From contig JAHBXK010000027.1 in NCBI GenBank assembly GCA_019636535.1, positions 1 through 47,035 of the forward strand: a DNA stretch of 47,035 nt, in the 5' to 3' direction. Below the pieces are notes generated by a model. The model did no database searches. It was not told the DNA's origin and worked only from the letters and a program-made list of their open reading frames with translations. This DNA is from Phycisphaeraceae bacterium (lineage in GTDB: Bacteria; Planctomycetota; Phycisphaerae; Phycisphaerales; UBA1924). Positions 39,205 through 47,035 of the stretch are shown here, piece after piece (the stretch's first letter is position 1; each line of letters starts with the position of its first letter). The translations under genes were made by a program, and so were the position numbers.

Positions 39205-39810
39205 GTGATTCAACGAACGATCGCCGCTCTCGGATCGATCGCGTGCGCCCTGGCGGGCGGGTGCGGAACGCCGACGGTGCATCCCTCGGCCGCACCGGGA
39301 ACGGTTGTGGCCGATCCCGGCCTGCCGGGCGAGTGGGCCGCCGATGAGCCGCTCCAACTGCGCGCGATGATCCGCCCGGCGATGAGCGATGGGGAGAGCG
39401 CCGCGTACACGGCCTCCCTCACCGTTCACGACAAGGGGGAGTTCAAGACCGCGCTCGGCCTGGAGTTGACGCTGACCGAGATCGAGACCGTTCGCTTTAT
39501 CGACCTGTTCCCGGCCCGACCCGACCGCGACAGACTCGTGGGCATGTACGGCTTTCTGGCCGTGCCTGTGCACCAGGTCATGAGGATCGATCGCGATGGC
39601 GACACCATGACGGTGCGTCCCTTCCGTGCCGACCGGCCGGAGGGCCGAGCCGACGGTGCGCCGGTCTCGCGGGAGCGCATCGTGGTCGGCGGGGGCGAGA
39701 TCGCGATGATCACCGCTTCCACCCGGAGGCTCAGAGATCTGCTCGCCGAGCACGCGAACGACCCGGCGGCGTTCGGGGATCCGATCGTGTTCCGCAGGAT
39801 CGGCAGGTGA
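39205..39810 (+). CDS. Lipoprotein of unknown function
   Basis: A GTG at 39205 has GGAGG six bases upstream, a strong start. The 201-residue product begins with a lipoprotein signal (ALGSIACALAGGC) and is then acidic and soluble. Segments GEWAADEPLQLRAMI and AYTASLTVHDKGEFKTALGL resemble small lipoproteins that bind other envelope factors, but no family is certain. It follows the two-helix membrane protein by 56 bp, same strand, so an envelope operon is possible. Confidence 0.65.
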   Translation: MIQRTIAALGSIACALAGGCGTPTVHPSAAPGTVVADPGLPGEWAADEPLQLRAMIRPAMSDGESAAYTASLTVHDKGEFKTALGLELTLTEIETVRFIDLFPARPDRDRLVGMYGFLAVPVHQVMRIDRDGDTMTVRPFRADRPEGRADGAPVSRERIVVGGGEIAMITASTRRLRDLLAEHANDPAAFGDPIVFRRIGR

Positions 39811-39969
39811 CCGCGTCGATGCGGCTGATCCAGGGCTCCGACCCTGCCGGCCATCCGGGTCGGAACGAAGGAGCCGCCGGTCATGTTCAGGCAGGTTCCA
39901 TCGGCACCAGCCCGATCCGATTCCGACCGAGCGATCGCCATGATCACAGGTCAGCACAGGAGATCCGAC

Positions 39970-42477
39970 ATGCGCGATGCGAAGGCGGCGTACGTGATCC
40001 CGTTCCGTGAGATCACCATCTCCGACGTGGGCACGGTGGGCGGCAAGAACGCCTCGCTCGGTGAGATGATCGGGCAACTCGCCGCCCTGGGCGTGCGCGT
40101 GCCCGACGGGTTCGCCGTGACGGCGGAGGCCTTCAGACTGCACCTGCGTCAGGCGGGGATCGAGCAGTGGGTGTACCAACAGGTTGACGGGCTCAACGTC
40201 GCCGACACGCGGCTCTTGGCGGAGACGGCCCGGCGGGTGCGAGAACGCATCGCCGGCGCACCGCTGCCGACGCCGGTGCGCAACGCGATTGTCGGGGCGT
40301 ACCGCGCGCTGTCGCGCGATGCCCGGGCGTGCATGCGTGGGAAGGGGGGGGAGGGGGGGGAGGGGGGCGTGCCGTGCCTGGACGTGGCCTGCCGCTCGTC
40401 GGCCACGGCGGAGGACCTGCCGACGGCGTCGTTCGCGGGCCAGCACGAGACGTACCTCAACATCCGGGGCGAAGCGGCGCTGGAAGCGGCGGTGCGGGCG
40501 TGCATGGCGTCGCTCTTCACCGATCGGGCGATCGTCTACCGGGTGCACAACGGGTTCGCGCACCGCGCGGTGGCGCTCTCGGTCGGTGTGCAGCGCATGG
40601 TGCGGAGCGACTTGGCGTGCGCCGGGACCATGTTCACGCTCGACACCGAGAGCGGGCACCGCGGCGTGGTCGTGATCGACGGCGCCTGGGGGCTGGGCGA
40701 GACGGTCGTCCAAGGCCGGGTCAATCCCGATGAGTTCTGGGTGCACAAGACCGGGGCCAAGGCCGGCAAGCGGGCCGTGATCCGTCGGGACCTGGGCGAC
40801 AAGGCGGTGAAGCTCGTCTACTCGGGAGGCGGGAGCGTCGACGCGCGGAGCGTCAGGGAAGTGCCCGTAGACCAGGGCGATCGGCAGCGCTTTGTCCTGA
40901 CCGATGACGAGGCTCTGACGCTGGCACGATGGGCGATGATCGTCGAAGAGCACTACTCGAAGAAGGCGGGCACGGACGTGCCGATGGACCTGGAGTGGGC
41001 CAAGGACGGCCCGTCCGGCACCTCGGAGGGCACGGGCGCTCTGTTCATCGTGCAGGCACGGCCCGAGACGGTGCACTCGCGCGGTCGCTCGAGCGCGGGC
41101 GGGGCGAGGATCGAGACGTTCCGCCTCAAGGGCAGGCCGCCCGCGGCCATCGTCACCGGCAAGGCCGTAGGCGCCCGCATCGGCTCCGGCCAGGTCCGCG
41201 TCGTCCGCTCGCTCGACGACCTGCACCGCTTCAGGGACGGCGAGGTGCTCGTGGCCGGCATGACCGACCCCGACTGGGAGCCGGTGCTCCGCAAGGCCGC
41301 GGCCGTCGTGACCGACCGCGGCGGGCGCACGTGCCACGCGGCGATCGTCTCGCGCGAGATCGGGTTGCCGTGCGTCGTCGGCACGGGCATCGCCACCGGG
41401 GCGTTGCGTGACGGGCAGACCGTGACCGTCTCGTGCGCGCAGGGCGACGTGGGCAGCGTCCACGACGGGGCGCTGCCATTCGAGCGAGAAGCGGTCGACC
41501 CGGACGACGAGTCAGCGCTCCCCGCGCCGCGCGTGCCGCTCATGCTCAACCTCGCCGACCCCGGCAACGCCTTCCGCCTGGCACGACTGCCCGAGCGGCT
41601 GGTGAGCGGGGTCGGGCTGATGCGCATCGAGTTCCTGGTGTCGAACCGGATCGGCGTTCATCCGATGGCGCTGGTGCACCCCGAGCGCGTCGAGAGCCCG
41701 GAGACGATGGCCGAGATCCGCCGACGCGCGGCGGCGTACCCGTCGCTCACAGACTTCTTCGTCTCGCGCCTGGCCGAGGGGATCGCGCAGATCGGCGCGG
41801 CCTTCCACCCCCGGCCGGTGATCGTCCGCTTCAGCGACTTCAAGACCAACGAGTACGCCCGCCTTCTGGGCGGGGAGCCGTTCGAGCCGCGGGAGGAGAA
41901 CCCGATGATCGGCTGGCGCGGCGCCTCACGCTACTACGACGAACGCTACCGCGAGGGCTTCGCCCTGGAGTGCGCGGCGGTGCGGCGCGTGCGCGAGGGC
42001 ATGGGCCTGACCAACGTGATCGTCATGATCCCGTTCTGCAGGACGCTCACCGAGGGGCGTGCGGTCCTGGCCGAGATGGCGCGCCACGGACTGGAACGCG
42101 GCAAGGACGGGATGCAGGTCTACGTCATGTGCGAGCTCCCCAACAACGTGATCCTCGCCGAGCGGTTCGGCGAGCTCTTCGACGGTTTCTCGATCGGTTC
42201 CAACGACCTCACCCAGCTCACGCTGGGAGTCGACCGCGACTCGGATCTCCTGCTCCACCTCTTCGACGAACGCGACCCGGGCGTGCGGGCCATGATCGAA
42301 CTGGTCGTTCGGCGGGCGCACGCGAAACAACGCAGGGTGGGCATCTGCGGCGAAGCGCCGAGCAACGACCCCGACTTCGCGGCCTGGCTGGCGGATCTGG
42401 GCATCGACTCGATCTCGCTCAACCCCGACGCGTTGCCCGGTGTGGCGCGGACGCTGGCCGCCCGCGCCCGGTCCTGA
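39970..42477 (+). CDS. ppsA: Phosphoenolpyruvate synthase
   Basis: The 835-residue enzyme converts pyruvate and ATP to phosphoenolpyruvate. Order: N-terminal ATP-binding domain (GGKNASLGEMIGQL, VACRSSATAEDLPTASFAGQ, GAWGLGETVVQG), the swivelling phosphohistidine domain (DRGGRTCHAAIVSRE, His456), and the C-terminal PEP/pyruvate TIM barrel (LMRIEFLVSNRIG, GFSIGSNDLTQLTLGVDRDS, VGICGEAPSND). AGGAG seven bases before the ATG at 39970 fixes the start. A Gly/Glu insertion (GKGGEGGEGG) from three G runs (40344-40367) lies just before the conserved CRSSATAEDLP. It supports gluconeogenesis from three-carbon acids, matching the lactate permease nearby. Confidence 0.95.
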   Translation: MRDAKAAYVIPFREITISDVGTVGGKNASLGEMIGQLAALGVRVPDGFAVTAEAFRLHLRQAGIEQWVYQQVDGLNVADTRLLAETARRVRERIAGAPLPTPVRNAIVGAYRALSRDARACMRGKGGEGGEGGVPCLDVACRSSATAEDLPTASFAGQHETYLNIRGEAALEAAVRACMASLFTDRAIVYRVHNGFAHRAVALSVGVQRMVRSDLACAGTMFTLDTESGHRGVVVIDGAWGLGETVVQGRVNPDEFWVHKTGAKAGKRAVIRRDLGDKAVKLVYSGGGSVDARSVREVPVDQGDRQRFVLTDDEALTLARWAMIVEEHYSKKAGTDVPMDLEWAKDGPSGTSEGTGALFIVQARPETVHSRGRSSAGGARIETFRLKGRPPAAIVTGKAVGARIGSGQVRVVRSLDDLHRFRDGEVLVAGMTDPDWEPVLRKAAAVVTDRGGRTCHAAIVSREIGLPCVVGTGIATGALRDGQTVTVSCAQGDVGSVHDGALPFEREAVDPDDESALPAPRVPLMLNLADPGNAFRLARLPERLVSGVGLMRIEFLVSNRIGVHPMALVHPERVESPETMAEIRRRAAAYPSLTDFFVSRLAEGIAQIGAAFHPRPVIVRFSDFKTNEYARLLGGEPFEPREENPMIGWRGASRYYDERYREGFALECAAVRRVREGMGLTNVIVMIPFCRTLTEGRAVLAEMARHGLERGKDGMQVYVMCELPNNVILAERFGELFDGFSIGSNDLTQLTLGVDRDSDLLLHLFDERDPGVRAMIELVVRRAHAKQRRVGICGEAPSNDPDFAAWLADLGIDSISLNPDALPGVARTLAARARS

Positions 42478-42537
42478 CCGTCTCCGCGACGGCGTCGTTC
42501 GCCTACGTTCACCGCCACGCCACCCACGGGGGCCGCC

Positions 42538-43326
42538 ATGTCCGATCCGCCGCGCGAGACCACCACCACGACACGACGGCGCTGCCGCCGACGCGCGATC
42601 CTCACCGGCGCACCGATCGGTCTGATCTCGGCGTTCGTGCTCTTCCAGACCGCCTGCACCACCTTCGTCACGCCCCCGGACCCGGCGTCGCTCCGCGAGC
42701 CCGTCTCGATCTACCTCGTCGATTACCACCGGCACTCGTCGTTGATGCTCCCAACGACCGGGTCGGCGGAGACCGTCCTGCGCGAGTACGCCTACGGGGA
42801 GTGGGGATGGTTCGCCGAGAACCGCACGGGCGGAGCGCGCGCGGCGGGCGCGCTGCTGGTGCCCAGCCGGGGGGCGCTCGGACGCGCAGACCATCCGATG
42901 CCCGCGGACGCGGAGGAACTCCGGCAACTCCACGGGTTCGAGGCGGTGCACGAGCTGCGCGTCGAGGGCACGCTCGTGCGATCGCTGCTGGAACGGCTGG
43001 ACCGCCGCTTCGAGTCGAGGCTGGACACGATGACCTTCAATCCCACGGTCGGGCTCGACCTGATCCAGGACGACGATCGCTATTCACTGGCCAACCACTG
43101 CAACCACGCGACGGTCGGGTGGCTCCGCGAACTGGGCGTCCACGCTGCGCCCGTCACCGCCGTCGCCCGCTTCCGCGTCCGCCCCCCACCGATCGCCTCC
43201 CAATCCCCCCCTCCCCCCCCTCCCCCCCACTCCACCGGCCCATCCACCGACTCATCCACCGACTCATCCACCGACTCATCCACCGAGCGTGATCGGCCCG
43301 ACCCTGCACGGCCGTCCGAGCCGTGA
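42538..43326 (+). CDS. Putative lipoprotein, weakly DUF2459-like, with repetitive tail
   Basis: The 262-residue protein begins with an arginine cluster and a hydrophobic segment ending LFQTACTTF, a lipobox-like site. The core (IYLVDYHRHSSLMLP, REYAYGEWGWFAENRTG, NHCNHATVGWLRELGV) resembles the DUF2459-type urease-region family, with conserved His/Cys that could be catalytic, but the match is weak. The last 60 residues are a poly-Pro stretch, then STD repeats from a 12-bp tandem repeat. The tail is probably disordered and slippage-prone. It follows ppsA by 60 bp; function unknown. Confidence 0.5.
   Translation: MSDPPRETTTTTRRRCRRRAILTGAPIGLISAFVLFQTACTTFVTPPDPASLREPVSIYLVDYHRHSSLMLPTTGSAETVLREYAYGEWGWFAENRTGGARAAGALLVPSRGALGRADHPMPADAEELRQLHGFEAVHELRVEGTLVRSLLERLDRRFESRLDTMTFNPTVGLDLIQDDDRYSLANHCNHATVGWLRELGVHAAPVTAVARFRVRPPPIASQSPPPPPPPHSTGPSTDSSTDSSTDSSTERDRPDPARPSEP
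43205..43228 (+). repeat. Poly-C tracts in the lipoprotein tail
   Basis: Runs of C7, C8 and C7 separated by single T encode part of the proline stretch; prone to replication slippage. Confidence 0.85.
43241..43286 (+). repeat. 12-bp tandem repeat, 3.8 copies
   Basis: CATCCACCGACT is repeated at 43241, 43253 and 43265, with a partial copy from 43277. It is in frame with the lipoprotein and gives Ser-Thr-Asp/Glu repeats, so copy-number change would not shift the frame. Confidence 0.9.
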
Positions 43327-43328
43327 TT

Positions 43329-43359
43329 CCCCCCTCCCCCCTCCCCCCTCCCCCCCCCC
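43329..43359. repeat. Poly-C microsatellite between convergent genes
   Basis: Three C6T units followed by C10 lie between the lipoprotein stop and the lactate permease stop; a possible slippage site or assembly-sensitive spot. Confidence 0.85.
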
Positions 43360-43388
43360 GGCCGGCCGGCCCGGGTCGCTCCCGCGGC

Positions 43389-45086
43389 TCACGACCACAC
43401 CACCGCGAAGACCCACGCCATCGCCGCGGCGATGAGCGCGTAGGCCGCGAGCGGGCCGATCGTCAGCCGAAGGACCGCCGCGACTTCGCCGGGGCCCCTT
43501 TCGTGGTCCCGATGCTCCGAGAGCCCCAGCACCGCCCCAACGGCCACGATGTTGTGGATGCACACCATGTTGCCCATCGCGCCTCCGGCCGACTGCAGCG
43601 CCAGGATCGTGGCGCGGTCCAGGCCGAGCGTCCCGGCGATCGCGGCCTGGATCGGCGCGAAGGTCAGGTTCGAGACCGTGTTCGAGCCCGAGAAGAACGA
43701 GCCCATCGCGCCCAGCAGCGGCGCGAAGAACGGCCACGCCCCGCCGACGGCGTCGGCCATCGCCAGGCCGATCAGCGTCACCGGGGAGGCGTCTCCCCCG
43801 GTCGTCATCACCCTGGCCAGCACCAGCGCCCCGGCCAGGGCCACCGCCGGACGCGCCACGCGCTGGACCGTCCCCGTCCACACCGAACCGACGGCCGCGC
43901 GGGACATCCTCAGCACGGGAACGGCGGCAAGGCAGACCGCCACGAAGGGAATGATGAAAGGGACGTAGAGCAGCGGCATCCGCCAGTCGGCGTCCGTGCC
44001 GAGGATCGCGCGCAGACCGACGACCATGGCGGGGCTGGCCCAGGCCTCACCCAGGCCCGGCAGTTCCGCGCTCACCGCGCCGGACTCGGACGTCAGCAGG
44101 CCCCTGAGGCCCAGGGCGTCGATCCGCGTCACGGCCAGGAGGAGCACCGTCGCCACCGGCGGCATCACGGCCCGCGCGATGGAGATCGACGCCGTGCCCG
44201 ACAGCGCTGCGGGTGAGGACGCCGGGACGCCCTCACCGATCGACGACCCCGAGGGCGCCCACGACTCGGCGGACGGCCCCGCCGCCGCCGGAAGCCCGAT
44301 GCGCCGATGCGCCAGCACCGAAGCACCGATCAGGCCGGTGAGCCCGCCCACGATCGACGGGAACTCGACGCCGAACCGCGCGGCCAGCACGTACGGACCC
44401 ACGCTCGACGCCACCACCGCCAGCACGAACAGCAGCCGACGGCGGATCTGCGCCCACGGCGCTACCACCCGCAGCGCCAGCACGGCGATGAGGGGGGCCG
44501 CCGCGGCGTGCACCAGCGCGGTCCGCCACCCGATCTCACCCAACTCCCCCGCCGAGAGCTCCACGCCGCCGAGCCCCAACCACGTCGGCATCCCGACCGC
44601 CCCGAACGAGACGGGGACGCTGTTCATGATGAGGCACATCGCCGCGATGCGCAGCGGCGGAAAGCCGAGCCCGACGAGGATCGGCGCGGCCAGCGCCGCC
44701 GGGGTCCCGAAGCCGCTGAGCCCCTCCACCAGGAACGACAGGGCCCACCCCACCAGCATCATCTGCGCAACCGGATCGGGGCTCAGCCGACGCAGCCACG
44801 CGGAGAGCACGACCATCGCCCCCGACTTCTCCATCGTCTTGAACAGCAGAACCGCACCGAACACGATCGCCAGGGGAGTGAGCGACGAGAGCGCCCCTTC
44901 TACAACGGCGGCGTGGACCCGCGCGTGAGACGCCGCGTCCGGTCGCACCAACCGCAGGCCGTACGCCAGCGCCGCAGCCGCCGGCAGCGCCACGTGCGCG
45001 GGAAGCGGAAGCCACCGCCCCGTCCGGGGGAAGGTCATCGACGCCAGCAGCAGCGCGATCGGCAGGATGGCCAGCACCAGGGTCAT
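43389..45086 (-). CDS. lctP: L-lactate permease (LctP family)
   Basis: The 565-residue membrane protein has about 12-14 hydrophobic segments. Family landmarks are TPLAIVFGAVLLFKTMEKSG, SFLVEGLSGFGTPAALAAPI, VGLGFPPLRIAAMCLIMNS, and near the C-terminus APLLGAMGSFFSGSNTVSNL with LQSAGGAMGNMVCIHNIVA. It moves lactate or glycolate, probably with protons, across the inner membrane. A soluble loop around residues 260-290 is Ala/Ser/Pro-rich and lineage-specific. It may feed lactate carbon to the PEP synthase encoded upstream; no lactate dehydrogenase is adjacent. Confidence 0.93.
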   Translation of the reverse strand: MTLVLAILPIALLLASMTFPRTGRWLPLPAHVALPAAAALAYGLRLVRPDAASHARVHAAVVEGALSSLTPLAIVFGAVLLFKTMEKSGAMVVLSAWLRRLSPDPVAQMMLVGWALSFLVEGLSGFGTPAALAAPILVGLGFPPLRIAAMCLIMNSVPVSFGAVGMPTWLGLGGVELSAGELGEIGWRTALVHAAAAPLIAVLALRVVAPWAQIRRRLLFVLAVVASSVGPYVLAARFGVEFPSIVGGLTGLIGASVLAHRRIGLPAAAGPSAESWAPSGSSIGEGVPASSPAALSGTASISIARAVMPPVATVLLLAVTRIDALGLRGLLTSESGAVSAELPGLGEAWASPAMVVGLRAILGTDADWRMPLLYVPFIIPFVAVCLAAVPVLRMSRAAVGSVWTGTVQRVARPAVALAGALVLARVMTTGGDASPVTLIGLAMADAVGGAWPFFAPLLGAMGSFFSGSNTVSNLTFAPIQAAIAGTLGLDRATILALQSAGGAMGNMVCIHNIVAVGAVLGLSEHRDHERGPGEVAAVLRLTIGPLAAYALIAAAMAWVFAVVWS

Positions 45087-45362
45087 GGGTGATCGTTGAG
45101 CTCGTACGGATCATCCGCCCCGATGATCGGCTCGGTCAAGACTGTCAACCCCGCGGGGAGGGAAGACGGACAAGTTACACAACCGGTTATCCGGCGGGTT
45201 ACACGCCCGTCTGTTCGGGTGTGCTCGGGACCAACGTCCGCTTCCGGGTTGTGACGGTTGTGCGGCCCGTGCGGGCCTTATAGATCGCACGAACGGGCGC
45301 AGAAGGCACACAGCACAGAACCGCAACACCCGACTCGGGGAGGAAACCGACGCTCACTACAG

Positions 45363-45548
45363 TTTTTCGGCCTGTGAATGGAATTGTGTGCCACGTGAAT
45401 AGAGTTGTGAGGCACCGAACAGCCGCTGTGAGGACCCGAATCGCTCCTGTAAGCCTGAGAAAAATCCTGTTCACGTGGAACATTGTCGTTGTGAGCGACC
45501 GAAACACGCCTTTGGGGTGACACACAATTCCATTCACACCCCGAAAAA
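45363..45548. repeat. 28-bp inverted repeat
   Basis: Arms 45363-45390 and 45521-45548 are reverse complements at 26 of 28 positions. The inner 18 bases (TGTGAATGGAATTGTGTG at 45373-45390) match perfectly; the outer part is a shared TTTTTCGG end with two differences. The spacer is 130 bp. Confidence 0.9.
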
Positions 45549-45720
45549 TGGTATTGTGGCAGGTCACAGTTCCATTCACGGCCCTCACAACGGCGATTCC
45601 GGACGTTGCAACGCCTTTCACGCCCCTCAGCGCTGCGAAACCGGCCCTTACGATTCCTTTCACGGGCCTCACCACGACCACGCCCCACCTCACCACGCCC
45701 CGATCGACCCGCACACACCC
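45364..45720. repeat. Degenerate 21-bp-periodic repeat array, about 17 units
   Basis: The core CATTCAC/CTTTCAC recurs at 45531, 45573, 45615 and 45657, exactly 42 bp apart. TGTGAGG-type cores of opposite sense recur at 45406 and 45427, with a TGTAAG variant at 45448 and TGTGAGC at 45490, on a 21-bp grid. Cores in the left part read mainly TGTGAGG...CCGAA, in the right part TTCACGG...CCTCAC, so the two parts are roughly inverted. CCGATCG at 45700 and 45721 continues the phase. Confidence 0.75.
45468..45482. promoter_or_regulatory. parS-like palindrome
   Basis: TGTTCACGTGGAACA keeps the CACGTG centre and both outer arms of the bacterial parS consensus (TGTTnCACGTGnAACA) but lacks one base on the left side. 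A second CACGTG (45392-45397) lies 80 bp away in the same array. Binding is not shown. Confidence 0.35.
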
Positions 45721-45864
45721 CCGATCGGGCCACTCCAGCGCGGACGCGGACGTGCGCCCAGCGCCCAACCGCGCAGCGCGTCCCCGTCCTCACCGGACCG
45801 AGCCACCCACCCCTTCGACCGCCCCCCGCGCTTCCCCAGCAGCCACCGGCTCCCCGACCGGCCC

Positions 45865-46803
45865 TCACCGCGCGGGGCAGGCCCACTCCTTGCCCGGTGT
45901 GTACCCGATCAGGTCGTACAACTCCTGCCGGGTCTGCATCCGATCGAGCAATCCCGACACGTCTCCCTCGGCCCTGAGCGTCTCGAGCGCCCTGGTCACC
46001 GACCCCATCGCGATGCGCAGCAGGCTCACGGGGTAGATCACGCACTGGTACCCCATCTCGCCGAACCGCTGCGCTGGGATGATCGGCGTCTTGCCGAACT
46101 CGGTCATGTTCGCCAGCAGAAACACAGCGCGCTGGGACGCGGGCACCGCAGCGCGAACGGCCTCCGCGAACTTGGCGAACTCGTCTTCGCTGGTGAGCCC
46201 CTCGGGGAAGATCATCTCCGCCCCGGCCTCCACGTACGTCCTGGCCCGCTCCACCGCCGCATCGAACCCCTCCACACCGCGCGCATCGGTGCGGGCACAG
46301 ACGATGAATCCGCTGCCGAGTTCCGTTGCGGCCTTGGCCGCCGCGGCCACCTTTTCCGCCGCGTGGTCGAGCGGGATGAGTTTCTTTCCGTCCAGGTGGC
46401 CGCAGCGCTTCGGAAAGACCTGATCCTCCAGGTGCAGCCCCGCAGCGCCCGCGCGCGCGTACTCGACCACCGTCCGCCGGACCATCTCGCTCTCTCCGAA
46501 ACCGGTGTCGGCGTCGGCGATCAGCGGGAGGCCGCTGGCGTCGTGGACCTCTCGGATCAGCCGGCAGAAGTGCTCGAGCGTGAGCAGCCCCACATCGGGG
46601 ACACCCGCGCAGACGCTCGTCGCCGCGCCGGAGATGTACGTGGCCTCGAAACCGGCCCGCCGGACGGCCAGCGCGGTGAGGGCGTTGAAACTGCCGGGCA
46701 TCATGACCGCGGACCTGGAGTCTCGGGCGCGGGTGAGAAGATCGCGGAGTCGGTGGCCGGGGGTGTGCGCGGACCGCCGGGCTGTCGTCGTGCCGTGGCT
46801 CAT
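45865..46803 (-). CDS. prpB: 2-methylisocitrate lyase
   Basis: From the ATG at 46803 the protein has 312 residues, normal for PrpB. Motifs are MMPGSFNALTALAVRRAGFE, YISGAATS, LIADADTGFGES (metal-binding Asp), and LHLEDQVFPKRCGHLDGKK with the KRCGH catalytic cysteine. It splits 2-methylisocitrate into pyruvate and succinate in propionate breakdown. The upstream arginine-rich extension of the open frame is rejected. The usual partners prpC and prpD are not in the window; a partial gene of the same strand lies 118 bp upstream. Related PEP mutase-family members share the fold, but the motifs fit PrpB best. Confidence 0.93.
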   Translation of the reverse strand: MSHGTTTARRSAHTPGHRLRDLLTRARDSRSAVMMPGSFNALTALAVRRAGFEATYISGAATSVCAGVPDVGLLTLEHFCRLIREVHDASGLPLIADADTGFGESEMVRRTVVEYARAGAAGLHLEDQVFPKRCGHLDGKKLIPLDHAAEKVAAAAKAATELGSGFIVCARTDARGVEGFDAAVERARTYVEAGAEMIFPEGLTSEDEFAKFAEAVRAAVPASQRAVFLLANMTEFGKTPIIPAQRFGEMGYQCVIYPVSLLRIAMGSVTRALETLRAEGDVSGLLDRMQTRQELYDLIGYTPGKEWACPAR

Positions 46804-46920
46804 GCGCAAGCGTAGTGGACGGCTCGAGCCACGGCGGAGTGCCGAGCGCAAAGGGCTCGGTTCGCCGTCCGCGGACGCCTCAGCGCTCACGGGCCGCCCG
46901 ATCGCCTCGCAGCGCAGCGA

Positions 46921-47034
46921 TCAACCCCCCAACGAGAGGTCGGTCGGGGATCGAGCGGCGAGTCCCTTGAGTTTGAACAGCGCGATGACGCCGTGCGAAC
47001 GGCCAACGTCCAGCGTGAATGGGCAGAGCCGGAC
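46921..47034 (-). CDS. C-terminal end of a gene cut by the right window edge
   Basis: A minus-strand frame open from the right edge ends at TGA 46921-46923 and gives 37 residues, including CPFTLDVGRSHGVIALFKLK and ending SLGG. The composition looks like a real protein end rather than a shadow. Same strand as prpB, 118 bp upstream, so it could be in the same operon. The product is not recognised. Confidence 0.35.
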   Translation of the reverse strand, partial: VRLCPFTLDVGRSHGVIALFKLKGLAARSPTDLSLGG

Positions 47035-47035
47035 T

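Larger units (their letters stand above)
45087..45864. other. Large intergenic region with repeat array
   Basis: This 778-bp gap separates lactate permease from methylisocitrate lyase. Part 45087-45362 holds two GGTTACAC copies around GGTTATCC (near 45180-45210) and no supported gene. Part 45363-45720 holds the 21-bp-periodic array described separately. Open frames across it on both strands give periodic peptides and are not accepted as genes. Confidence 0.6.

Noticed and set aside
38758..41463. 901-residue minus-strand open frame
   Set aside because: Covers the membrane protein, lipoprotein and PEP synthase genes in antisense and shows no domain.
45180..45215. Two GGTTACAC copies around GGTTATCC as a possible replication origin
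   Set aside because: No true DnaA box cluster, no AT-rich unwinding region and no dnaA or gyrase genes nearby.
45199..45768. 189-residue minus-strand open frame with heptad-like repeats
   Set aside because: The periodic peptide comes from the 21-bp DNA repeat; equally periodic peptides appear on the opposite strand, there is no ribosome site, and changes between units are not concentrated at third codon positions.
45475..46815. 446-residue plus-strand open frame covering the array and prpB
   Set aside because: Most of it is antisense to the well-supported methylisocitrate lyase; only the array part is left and that is repeat DNA.

Overview
The window is high-GC bacterial DNA, most likely from a planctomycete of the Phycisphaerae type. 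This is inferred from gene content rather than a marker gene: a secreted giant protein ending in a dockerin-like Asn/Asp-rich tail, a PEP-CTERM-like protein ending in PAPGA plus an arginine cluster, a DUF1559-type prepilin with [13 protein letters not shown], an RMD1/DUF155-like membrane protein, DUF1569 proteins, and an HU with a Lys/Ala/Pro-rich N-terminus.

Region 1 (1-7.4 kb) is accessory DNA. A DUF499-type ATPase (cut by the left window edge), a three-Cys-motif Gp37/Gp68 protein and its partner TcmP form a rightward cassette. Facing it is a tightly coupled leftward module: a small protein, a DUF2924 protein, a large serine recombinase and a small HTH protein. This looks like the right part of a serine-recombinase element carrying a defence-like cargo. 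It stops just short of an initiator tRNA-fMet gene (7797-7870, minus strand).

Region 2 (8-19.7 kb) is mostly chromosomal. It holds a DUF2262 protein, purD, HU, and a leftward four-gene run of C39-like peptidase, RimK-type ATP-grasp ligase, GCS2-type ligase and N-formylglutamate amidohydrolase-like protein. All junctions in the run overlap, so it is read as an amide-ligase/peptidase pathway. It is followed by an RMD1-like protein, a secreted cyclophilin, an FkbM methyltransferase and a prepilin-like protein.

Region 3 (19.8-33 kb) has a 1420-residue secreted multidomain protein, rpsA, a degenerate receiver protein divergent from glutamate dehydrogenase, a solitary atpD, tandem DUF1569 genes, a PEP-CTERM-like protein with a riboswitch-like leader, a Fur-family regulator and a PilZ protein.

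Region 4 (33-47 kb) has an unknown secreted protein, a pair of lipase-like paralogues, ispG, an NADP-type secondary alcohol dehydrogenase, two small envelope proteins, a phosphoenolpyruvate synthase with poly-G tracts, a lactate permease and methylisocitrate lyase. PEP synthase, lactate permease and methylisocitrate lyase suggest three-carbon acid use. Between the last two genes lies a 778-bp gap holding a 21-bp-periodic repeat array with a 28-bp dyad and a parS-like site.

The best candidates for undescribed biology are the 21-bp array (45.36-45.72 kb), the switch-like leader at 31.23-31.35 kb, the amide-ligase cluster, the recombinase-borne DUF499/three-Cys/TcmP cassette, and repeated homopolymer G/C tracts inside several genes. 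Calls were made by reading translations and motifs; no database search was possible.
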